This document shows positions 54,922 to 64,000 of a stretch of DNA of 64,000 nt, one piece after another. The stretch spans positions 122,786 through 186,785 of the forward strand of contig JAOAIK010000037.1 in assembly GCA_026414745.1 (NCBI GenBank). Reading direction: 5' to 3'. Position 1 is the first letter of the stretch. The number at the start of each line of letters is the position of its first letter. The DNA comes from Roseococcus sp. (GTDB lineage: Bacteria > Pseudomonadota > Alphaproteobacteria > Acetobacterales > Acetobacteraceae). The position numbers were made by a program, and so were the translations under genes. The notes below the pieces were generated by a model. The model was given only the letters and a program-made list of their open reading frames with translations, did no database searches and was not told the DNA's origin.

Positions 54922-57137
54922 GGGAGTTCCCGCGCCAGGGGAAGCTGGATGACGAAGGCGGCGCCGCCGCCAGGCCTGTCCTCTGCGGCGATGCGTCCGC
55001 CCAGCGCCTCGATGATGGTGCGGCAGATGGACAGCCCCATGCCCATGCCCTGGGCGCTGGTGGAGACGAAGGGCTCGAAGAGCCGCGCACGCACCTCGGG
55101 CGCGAGGCCGGGCCCCCGATCCAGCACGCTGAGCCGCGCCTGCCCACCTTGCACCGAGAGCTGCACCGCGAGGCCGCGCTCCGGCAGGCCCTCGGTCGCC
55201 TCGATGGCGTTGCGCAGCAGGTTCACCAGCACCTGCTGGAGCTGCAGCCGGTCGGCGCGCACGACCACGGGCGCCTCCGGCAGCTCGAGGGCCACGGGCA
55301 GCTCCTCCCCGCCGCGCGCGGCGGCGAGCAGCCCCACCGTCTCCGTGATCAAGGGCGCGAGCGCGACCTCCGACTGCCCGGCCACGCCACGGTCGATGAA
55401 GTCGCGCAGGCCGCGCAGGATGGCGCCGGCGCGCTGGGTCTCGGCCACCGCCTCGGCGATGGCGGTGCGCGCCGCGGCCATCTCCGTCCCCTCCCCCCCG
55501 GCGCGGTCGAGCCAGCGCAGCGCCGCGGCCAGGTAGTTCGCCGCCGCGGTGAGCGGCTGGTTGAGCTCATGGGCGATGCCCACGCTCATCACCGTGAGAC
55601 TGTCGGCGCGGGCGAGGCGGCGCATCGCATCCTCGGCCGCGCGCAGGCGTGTCTCCGCCTCGCGCCGGCGCGTCACGTCGCGGGCGATCCCGACCACCCC
55701 CGCCAGCCGGCCATCGGCGTGCCGCCAGGGCGATTTCGTGGTGAGGAAGATCGTGGTCCCGCCGCCGGATCCCGAAGGAAGCCGGTCCTCGAACTCCATG
55801 GGCCCGCCGAGCGCCATCACCTCCTGGTCCTGGGCGGTGAGGCGCTCGGCGACATGGCCGGGCAGGAGGTCCGCATCGCCCCGGCCGAGAATCTCTTGGG
55901 CGGGGCGGCCGATCGCGCGCGCCGTGGCCTCGTTGACCATGACGTAGCGCAGCGCCCGGTCCTTCACGAAAATGGGGTTCGGGGCCGACTCCATCACGGA
56001 GCGCAGCAGGCGTCGGTCGTTCTCGGCCTCGCGCGCGAGACGGCTGTTCTCGGCCGCCACGGCGCGGGAGCGGTCGACCTCGCGGCGCAGGGCCGCCTGG
56101 GCCTGACGAATGGCTTCCTCCGCCGCCTCGAACTCGGCCACGCGCAGGGCGAAGCCGGGCGTTCGCCCCGTCCGGACGGCGACGGCGCTCTCGGTCCGCC
56201 CCGGCAGGGCGGCGAGCAGCCGGCGCGTGAACCAGCCCGCCACCAGCAGCCCGGCCGCGACGATGGCCGCAGCGCCGGCCATGTAGCGCAGCGCGGGCGC
56301 GCGCCAGCGCGCGGCGAAGCTGGCTTCGGGCTCCGCCACCACCACGGTCCAGCCGGTGCGCTCCACCGGCTCGGCCTGGATCAGGAGCCGGGCGGAGCCG
56401 AGGGTGACGGGAACGAGCCCCATGCCGATCGCGGCCCGCAGCGCGGCTTCCTGCCCCTCCGGCCAGCGCGAGAGGCCGGGCAGCACCGCCTCCGAGGAGC
56501 GGGCGATCACCTCGCCGCCGGGACCGAGCAGGAAGAGGGCGCTGCCCGCCGGCAGTTCGGGCAGGCGCAGCGCCGCGTCGAGCACCGCCGGGTCGATCGG
56601 GATGCCGAGGGCCCCGAGCCGCGCCTGGGGGCGCTGGATGGGAACGATGACGAAGGGCAGCGGACGCCCCGCCGGCTGCGGCAGGAGCGGAAAGGCCGGC
56701 TCGCCGCGGGCCAGCGCGGTCTCGGCGAGCTGCTGCAGCAGGCCGGGCGCATCGGATTCGCCGGCGCCCTCGGGCCCCGGGAGGAAGAGGATGCGACCGC
56801 CGAACGCCTCGAGCGCCGCGCGGCTGCCGGCACGGAATCCCTCCCGGTCCCCCTCGCCGCGATCGAGGCTGCGCGAGCCCGCGAGCGCGCCGAGCAGGAA
56901 GACGCGCGTCTCCACCTCCTTCACCACGGCGACGGCAGCGGCCCGGCCGGCGTAGAAGAAGGCGGTCTCCAGCCCTTCGCGGATGCGCCGCGTCTGGTCG
57001 ATGGCGGTCATCACGCCGAGCCCGAGGGCGGGGGCGAGCAGCAGGCCGGCCAGCAGGGCGATATGACGCGACAGCGGGCGCGCAGGCCGCAGGGATGACG
57101 CGAACGCGACCTCGGACGGCGGGGTCGGGGCGTGCAT
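54918..57137 (-). CDS. PAS-domain sensor histidine kinase (FixL-like)
   Basis: A 739-residue membrane kinase. TM1 is near residues 24-45, a periplasmic sensor of about 235 residues follows, TM2 near 282-302, a coiled segment, one PAS domain near 380-495 (SAPNPIFVKDRALRYVMVNE), then the HisKA helix with H in VGIAHELNQPLTAAANYL (near 524) and the HATPase with NLLRNAIEA, DRGPGL and GMGLSICR. The HELNQPL core is typical of FixL/DctB-type kinases. No haem-binding PAS histidine is evident. ATG 57137 follows GGGAGAG; earlier ATGs lack this. It heads the seven-gene acyl-CoA unit. Confidence 0.92.
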   Translation of the reverse strand: MHAPTPPSEVAFASSLRPARPLSRHIALLAGLLLAPALGLGVMTAIDQTRRIREGLETAFFYAGRAAAVAVVKEVETRVFLLGALAGSRSLDRGEGDREGFRAGSRAALEAFGGRILFLPGPEGAGESDAPGLLQQLAETALARGEPAFPLLPQPAGRPLPFVIVPIQRPQARLGALGIPIDPAVLDAALRLPELPAGSALFLLGPGGEVIARSSEAVLPGLSRWPEGQEAALRAAIGMGLVPVTLGSARLLIQAEPVERTGWTVVVAEPEASFAARWRAPALRYMAGAAAIVAAGLLVAGWFTRRLLAALPGRTESAVAVRTGRTPGFALRVAEFEAAEEAIRQAQAALRREVDRSRAVAAENSRLAREAENDRRLLRSVMESAPNPIFVKDRALRYVMVNEATARAIGRPAQEILGRGDADLLPGHVAERLTAQDQEVMALGGPMEFEDRLPSGSGGGTTIFLTTKSPWRHADGRLAGVVGIARDVTRRREAETRLRAAEDAMRRLARADSLTVMSVGIAHELNQPLTAAANYLAAALRWLDRAGGEGTEMAAARTAIAEAVAETQRAGAILRGLRDFIDRGVAGQSEVALAPLITETVGLLAAARGGEELPVALELPEAPVVVRADRLQLQQVLVNLLRNAIEATEGLPERGLAVQLSVQGGQARLSVLDRGPGLAPEVRARLFEPFVSTSAQGMGMGLSICRTIIEALGGRIAAEDRPGGGAAFVIQLPLARELP

Positions 57138-57245
57138 GACGGCTCTCCCTGCAGGCCCCGCGCGAGGGGCCATGCGCGATTCTCCCCCTCCACCCCGGCA
57201 AGGGCAAGCATTCCTTGTCACGCGAACGGGCGAAGGGCGGGGATG

Positions 57246-57319
57246 GGCGACCTACGGGACTCGAACCCGTGACATCCAAGACCACAACCTGGCGCTCTAC
57301 CAACTGAGCTAAGGCCGCC
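57246..57319 (-). tRNA. tRNA-His (GTG)
   Basis: On the minus strand the acceptor GCGGCCT pairs with AGGTCGC, with an extra G at -1 facing discriminator C73, the hallmark of histidine tRNA. D-arm GCTC/GAGC; anticodon arm with loop TTGTGGT (anticodon GTG); T-arm ACGGG-TTCGAGT-CCCGT. CCA is not fully encoded. It lies about 108 nt upstream of the sensor kinase gene on the same strand. Confidence 0.95.
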
Positions 57320-57440
57320 GTGGTGGGCGGGGAATAGGGCCGCGCGCGCCGGGCCGTCAACCCGGCCGGCGGCGCGCATTCCTGTTGCGCGCGCCGCGCG
57401 GGGTGGCGAGACTAGCCGCCTTCGCCGCGGAGCGCCGCCG

Positions 57441-60106
<2,666 letters not shown>

Positions 60107-60272
60107 GTTTCCGGCCGCAGGCGGGGCGCGGTCCCCGCCGCGGCCACCAGCACAGCGCGGCATGCGCGGCGCGGGGGCGTCCCTGGCCGCGGATGCGGCG
60201 GCCGCGCGGGCGCCCCGGGCCGGGGAGCGGCGCGGCAACTCCAACAGGGACGCAGGACAACAGGACAGCGAC

Positions 60273-61697
60273 ATGGCGATGAATTCCCCCGAGGCCGTCT
60301 CCAAGGTCATGGAAATGATCAAGGAGAACAGCGTGGAGTATGTGGACTTCCGCTTCACCGACCCGCGCGGGAAGTGGCAGCACACGGCCCAGCACGTCTC
60401 CACCATCGAGCCGGACACCTTCGAGGAAGGCATCATGTTCGACGGCTCCTCGATCGCCGGCTGGAAGGCGATCAACGAGTCCGACATGATCCTGATGCCG
60501 GACGCGACCACGGCCTGCATGGACCCCTTCTCGGCCAAGCCGCAGCTCATCCTGTTCTGCGACATCTATGAGCCCTCGACCGGCCAGCGCTACTCGCGCG
60601 ACCCGCGCTCGACCGCGAAGAAGGCCGAGGAGTATCTGAAGAGCACCGGCATCGGCGACACCGCCTATTTCGGCCCGGAGGCGGAGTTCTTCATCTTCGA
60701 CAACGTCCGCTTCGGCACCGGCGGCAACTACGGGATGTATCAGCTCGACAGCGTCGAGGGCCCGCAGGCCTCGATGAAGGAGTTCCCCGAGGGCAACATG
60801 GGCCACCGCCCCTCGGTCAAGGGCGGCTATTTCCCCGTGCCGCCGGTGGACAGCGAGCAGGATCTGCGCGCCGAGATGCTCTCCACCATGGGCGAGATGG
60901 GCGTGGTGATCGAGAAGCATCACCATGAGGTGGCGCAGTCCCAGCACGAGCTCGGGATGAAGTTCAACACGCTCGTGCGCATGGCCGACCAGATGCAGAT
61001 CTACAAGTACTGCATCCACAACGTCGCGCACAGCTACGGCAAGACCGCGACCTTCATGCCCAAGCCCATCTACGGCGACAACGGCTCGGGCATGCACGTC
61101 CACCAGTCCATCTGGAAGGACGGCAAGCCGCTCTTCGCCGGCAACGGCTATGCCGACCTCAGCGAGACGGCGCTCTACTACATCGGCGGCATCATCAAGC
61201 ACGCCAAGGCGCTGAACGCCTTCACCAACCCGCTGACCAACAGCTACAAGCGGCTGATCCCGGGCTTCGAGGCGCCGGTGCTGCTCGCCTACTCGGCGCG
61301 CAACCGCTCGGCGTCCTGCCGCATCCCCTACGCGACGAGCCCGAAGGCCAAGCGCGTGGAGGTGCGCTTCCCCGATCCGGGCGCCAACCCCTACCTCGCC
61401 TTCGCCGCCATGCTCATGGCCGGCCTCGATGGCATCAAGAACAAGATCCATCCCGGCGACGCCATGGACAAGGACCTCTACGACCTGCCGCCCGAGGAGC
61501 TGAAGGGGATTCCGACGGTGTGCGGCTCGCTGCGCGAGGCGCTGCAGTCGCTCGAGGCGGACCACGAGTTCCTGCTGGCCGGCGACGTGTTCTCGAAGGA
61601 CCAGATCGAGAGCTACATCGAGCTCAAGTGGACGGAGGTGTACCGCTTCGAGCACACCCCGCACCCGGTCGAGTTCGAGATGTACTACAGCGTCTGA
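60273..61697 (+). CDS. glnA: Glutamine synthetase, type I
   Basis: A 474-residue GSI-beta enzyme that makes glutamine from glutamate and ammonia. [26 protein letters not shown], the catalytic [12 protein letters not shown] near residue 132, [15 protein letters not shown] near 268, [22 protein letters not shown] and the adenylylation loop DLYDLPPEE near 400 are present, the last implying GlnE control. ATG 60273 is used; the upstream extension is Ala/Arg-rich and not conserved. It follows glnB after 166 nt of GC-rich, structured spacer and is likely on the same transcript. Confidence 0.97.
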   Translation: MAMNSPEAVSKVMEMIKENSVEYVDFRFTDPRGKWQHTAQHVSTIEPDTFEEGIMFDGSSIAGWKAINESDMILMPDATTACMDPFSAKPQLILFCDIYEPSTGQRYSRDPRSTAKKAEEYLKSTGIGDTAYFGPEAEFFIFDNVRFGTGGNYGMYQLDSVEGPQASMKEFPEGNMGHRPSVKGGYFPVPPVDSEQDLRAEMLSTMGEMGVVIEKHHHEVAQSQHELGMKFNTLVRMADQMQIYKYCIHNVAHSYGKTATFMPKPIYGDNGSGMHVHQSIWKDGKPLFAGNGYADLSETALYYIGGIIKHAKALNAFTNPLTNSYKRLIPGFEAPVLLAYSARNRSASCRIPYATSPKAKRVEVRFPDPGANPYLAFAAMLMAGLDGIKNKIHPGDAMDKDLYDLPPEELKGIPTVCGSLREALQSLEADHEFLLAGDVFSKDQIESYIELKWTEVYRFEHTPHPVEFEMYYSV

Positions 61698-61714
61698 GAG
61701 GGGCGCTGCCGAAG

Positions 61715-61738
61715 GGCCGGGCGGTATTCCGCCCGGCC
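61715..61738. terminator. Hairpin between convergent glnA and acetyltransferase genes
   Basis: GGCCGGGCGG - TATT - CCGCCCGGCC, a perfect 10-bp stem with a tetraloop, 17 nt after the glnA stop and 16 nt before the stop of the convergent gene. No long T-run follows, but stem quality and position suggest a bidirectional terminator. Confidence 0.65.
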
Positions 61739-61754
61739 TCCCCGAGGCCGGGGC

Positions 61755-62279
61755 CTACCGCGACTCGGCCAGGCTTTCGTACACCACCATCCGGTGGCCG
61801 CGGTTCATGAACTCGCCGCATTCGCGCATGCCGATCTCGGTCAGCACGGCCCGGCTCGGTGCATTGGTTTCGCGCGCCACGCCGATGATCCGCGCGAGGC
61901 CCGCCGCATGGCCGAAATCGAGTGCGGCGCGCGCCGCCTCGCGGGCATAGCCGCGGCCGCGGCAGTCGGGCCAGAGCGCGAAGCGCACCGCGACGCCGCG
62001 CCCGTCCGGCCGCTCCATCAGCCCCGCGATGCCGAGGAAGCGGCCCGTGTCGCGTTCGAAGACGCTCCAGGTGCCGTAGCCGCGCACCTGCCAGAAGGCC
62101 ATGTCGTCCTCGAGCTCCTCGCGCGTGCGCTCCGGCGTGCGGGTGCCGTGCAGCATGAAGCCGAACACGGCCTCGTCGGCCTTGAGGCGGATGAGGTCGG
62201 GCAGATGCTCCGGACAGGGCGGCAGGAGGGAGAGGCGCGCCGTGGTGACGGTGCGCGGCGCCTTCAGGAGCTGGCTCAT
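61755..62279 (-). CDS. GNAT family N-acetyltransferase (RimJ/RimL-like)
   Basis: A 174-residue GNAT protein. TVTTARLSLLPPCPEHLPDLIRL is the RimJ/L-type start; WSVFERDTGRFLGIAGL and the acetyl-CoA loop FALWPDCRGRGYAREAARAALDF near residue 105 (R-G-x-G-x-A in RGRGYA) follow, then NAPSRAVLTEIGM. The acceptor is unknown; family members acetylate ribosomal proteins, antibiotics or polyamines. It is 34 nt downstream of ettA on the same strand, so cotranscription is likely. Confidence 0.9.
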   Translation of the reverse strand: MSQLLKAPRTVTTARLSLLPPCPEHLPDLIRLKADEAVFGFMLHGTRTPERTREELEDDMAFWQVRGYGTWSVFERDTGRFLGIAGLMERPDGRGVAVRFALWPDCRGRGYAREAARAALDFGHAAGLARIIGVARETNAPSRAVLTEIGMRECGEFMNRGHRMVVYESLAESR

Positions 62280-62313
62280 CCCCGGGGCTCCCCGCGCAGG
62301 CCGCCCGCGCCGG

Positions 62314-63993
62314 TCACCGCTCGAGCGGCCGGTACTTGATGCGGTGCGGTTCGGTGGCGTCCTTGCCCAGGCGGCGGCGCTTGTCCTCCTCGTAGGCCTG
62401 GAAATTCCCCTCGAACCACTCGACGTGGGAATCGCCCTCGAAGGCCAGGATGTGCGTGGCGAGGCGATCCAGGAACCAGCGGTCGTGGCTGATCACCACG
62501 ACGCAGCCGGCGAACTCCATCAGCGCCTCCTCGAGCGCGCGGAGCGTGTCCACGTCGAGGTCGTTGGTCGGCTCGTCGAGCAGCAGCACGTTGTGCGGCG
62601 TGCGCAGCATCTTGGCGAGGTGCACCCGGTTGCGCTCGCCGCCCGAGAGCACGCCGACGCGCTTCTGCTGGTCGGGACCGCGGAAGTTGAAGGCGGCGGT
62701 GTAGGCGCGCGAGGGGATCTGCCGCTTGCCGATGTTGATCACGTCATCGCCGCCCGAGATCTCCTCCCAGACGGTCTTGCTGTCGTCCAGGCTGTCGCGC
62801 GACTGGTCCACGTAGCCGAGGCTCACCGTCTCGCCGATCCTGAGCGTGCCGGAGTCGGGCTTCTCCTGGCCGGTGATCATGCGGAAGAGGGTGGTCTTGC
62901 CGGCGCCGTTGGGGCCGATCACGCCCACGATGCCGCCCGGCGGGAGCTTGAAGGAGAGGTCGTCGATCAGCAGCCGGTTGCCGTAGCCCTTGCGCAGGTG
63001 CTCCGCCTCGATCACCAGGTTGCCGAGGCGGGGCGGCGGCGAGATCAGGATCTCGAGCTCGCCGGGCCCGCGCTCCTGGCTCTTCTCGAGCAGCTCCTCG
63101 TAGCGCTGGATGCGCGCCTTGTTCTTCGCCTGGCGGGCCGCGGGGGTGCGGCCGATCCACTCCTGCTCGGCGGCCAGCGCGCGGATGCGGGCCTGCTCCT
63201 CGCGGTTCTCCTGCTCGAGCCGCTTCCTCTTCTGCTCGAGATAGGCGGAGTAGTTGCCCTGGTAGGGGTAGCCGCGGCCGCGGTCCACCTCGAGGATCCA
63301 GTTCGTCACGTTGTCCAGGAAGTAGCGGTCGTGGGTGACCACCAGCACCGCGCCCGGATAGTCGCGCAGCGTCTTCTCGAGCCAGGCCACGCTCTCGGCA
63401 TCGAGATGGTTGGTCGGCTCGTCGAGCAGCAGCAGGTCGGGCTTCTCGAGCAGAAGCCGGCAGAGGGCGACGCGCCGGCGCTCGCCGCCCGAGAGGTTCG
63501 TCACGGGGCTCTCGGCCGGGGGGCAGCGCAGGGCGTCGAGGGCGATGTCGATGCGCCGGTCGAGCTCCCAGCCGTCGGCGGCATCGATCTTCTCCTGGAG
63601 CTGGCCCTGCTCGGCGAGCAGGGCATTCATCTCCTCCTCGCTCATCGGCTCGGCGAACTTCTCGGAAATCTCGTTGAAGCGCGCGAGCTGCGCCTCGAGC
63701 TCGGCGAAGGCGGCGCGAACATTCTCGCCCACCGTCTTGGTGGGGTCGAGCTGCGGCTCCTGCTCGAGGTAGCCGACGCGCGCGCCCTCGGCCGCCCAGG
63801 CCTCGCCGCCGAAATCCTGGTCGCGACCGGCCATGATGCGCAGCAGGGTGGATTTGCCCGCGCCGTTGGGCCCGAGCACGCCGATCTTCGCATCCGGAAG
63901 GAAGGAAAGAGTGATGCCTTTGAACACCTCGCGCCCGCCCGGGTAGGACTTGGTGAGGTTCTTCATCACATAGACGTACTGCCAGGCGGGCAT
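62314..63993 (-). CDS. ettA: Energy-dependent translational throttle protein EttA (ABC-F)
   Basis: A 559-residue ABC-F protein with two ATPase domains and no membrane part. It starts MPAWQYVYVMKNLTKSYPGGREV; the first Walker A GPNGAGKS is near residue 40, the signature LSGGERRR near 167 and DEPTNHLD near 190; the second set is GPNGAGKT near 355, LSGGERNR near 450 and DEPTNDLD near 472. The arm and P-site tRNA-interacting motif linker lie between. EttA gates entry of the first peptide-bond cycle according to the ATP/ADP level. The ATG is 7 codons before the core, the usual EttA length. Confidence 0.96.
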   Translation of the reverse strand: MPAWQYVYVMKNLTKSYPGGREVFKGITLSFLPDAKIGVLGPNGAGKSTLLRIMAGRDQDFGGEAWAAEGARVGYLEQEPQLDPTKTVGENVRAAFAELEAQLARFNEISEKFAEPMSEEEMNALLAEQGQLQEKIDAADGWELDRRIDIALDALRCPPAESPVTNLSGGERRRVALCRLLLEKPDLLLLDEPTNHLDAESVAWLEKTLRDYPGAVLVVTHDRYFLDNVTNWILEVDRGRGYPYQGNYSAYLEQKRKRLEQENREEQARIRALAAEQEWIGRTPAARQAKNKARIQRYEELLEKSQERGPGELEILISPPPRLGNLVIEAEHLRKGYGNRLLIDDLSFKLPPGGIVGVIGPNGAGKTTLFRMITGQEKPDSGTLRIGETVSLGYVDQSRDSLDDSKTVWEEISGGDDVINIGKRQIPSRAYTAAFNFRGPDQQKRVGVLSGGERNRVHLAKMLRTPHNVLLLDEPTNDLDVDTLRALEEALMEFAGCVVVISHDRWFLDRLATHILAFEGDSHVEWFEGNFQAYEEDKRRRLGKDATEPHRIKYRPLER

Positions 63994-64000
63994 GCGGGCG

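Overview
The window reads as a chromosome segment of a very GC-rich alphaproteobacterium, most likely an Acetobacteraceae member of the Roseomonas/Rubritepida/Elioraea type. The pointers are three Bug/TctC-type solute receptors without transporter genes, a ChpT-type phosphotransferase leading a che operon, a bolA/grxD pair behind purL, and a spirilloxanthin/spheroidene-type carotenoid hydratase gene (crtC). The family assignment is inference from gene content. crtC and a possible crtD at the left edge suggest pigment synthesis of the kind found in anoxygenic phototrophs, but no photosynthesis gene itself is in the window.

Layout. 1-4.5 kb: a carotenoid-linked block (start of an FAD oxidoreductase, a DUF2306-like membrane protein, a P450 coupled to an ATP-grasp ligase, and crtC with a PpsR/CrtJ-like box). 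4.7-5.7 kb: a Bug receptor. 5.7-11.8 kb: the chemotaxis operon chpT-cheA-cheW-cheY-cheB-cheR. 12-14.8 kb: DUF3553, moaA, a small membrane protein and an alpha-hydroxy-acid oxidase. 14.8-18.4 kb: a Rieske protein with two paralogous amidohydrolases, divergent from a second Bug receptor. 18.5-31.1 kb: mostly housekeeping (purL, bolA, grxD, rpsD, grxC, ubiG, lysC, rodZ, ispG), with a CIRCE-like operator in front of a DUF1178 gene. 31.2-38.2 kb: a hypothetical gene, a lipoprotein, a third Bug receptor, an SCP2-like/hydrolase fusion, two polysaccharide-deacetylase-fold enzymes (one PuuE-like), a nitrilase-family amidase and NAD kinase. 38.3-40.4 kb: a chemoreceptor gene broken by one in-frame amber codon. 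41.7-46.7 kb: an Rrf2 regulator, two tandem cysteine desulfurases, a 2Fe-2S ferredoxin, TenA and MnmA, a sulfur/Fe-S block. 46.7-47.4 kb: tRNA-Met(CAT) and a secreted Asp-zincin peptidase. 47.4-57.1 kb: seven collinear minus-strand genes, most overlapping by 1-4 nt: a FixL/FixJ-like two-component pair, HMG-CoA-lyase family protein, acyl-CoA carboxylase beta subunit, acyl-CoA dehydrogenase, biotin carboxylase/BCCP subunit and a CaiB-type CoA transferase. 57.2-64 kb: tRNA-His, an endolysin-like GH19 protein, an aminotransferase, glnB-glnA, an acetyltransferase and ettA.

The packing is tight. Many same-strand neighbours share an ATGA overlap, and four convergent pairs overlap at their 3' ends. 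The most unusual observations are the orphan CIRCE-like element, the P450/ATP-grasp pair beside carotenoid genes, the two-component system heading an acyl-CoA carboxylation operon, the amber-interrupted chemoreceptor, and the Rrf2/double-desulfurase locus that lacks any Fe-S scaffold gene. No CRISPR array, insertion sequence, integrase or rRNA gene was seen.
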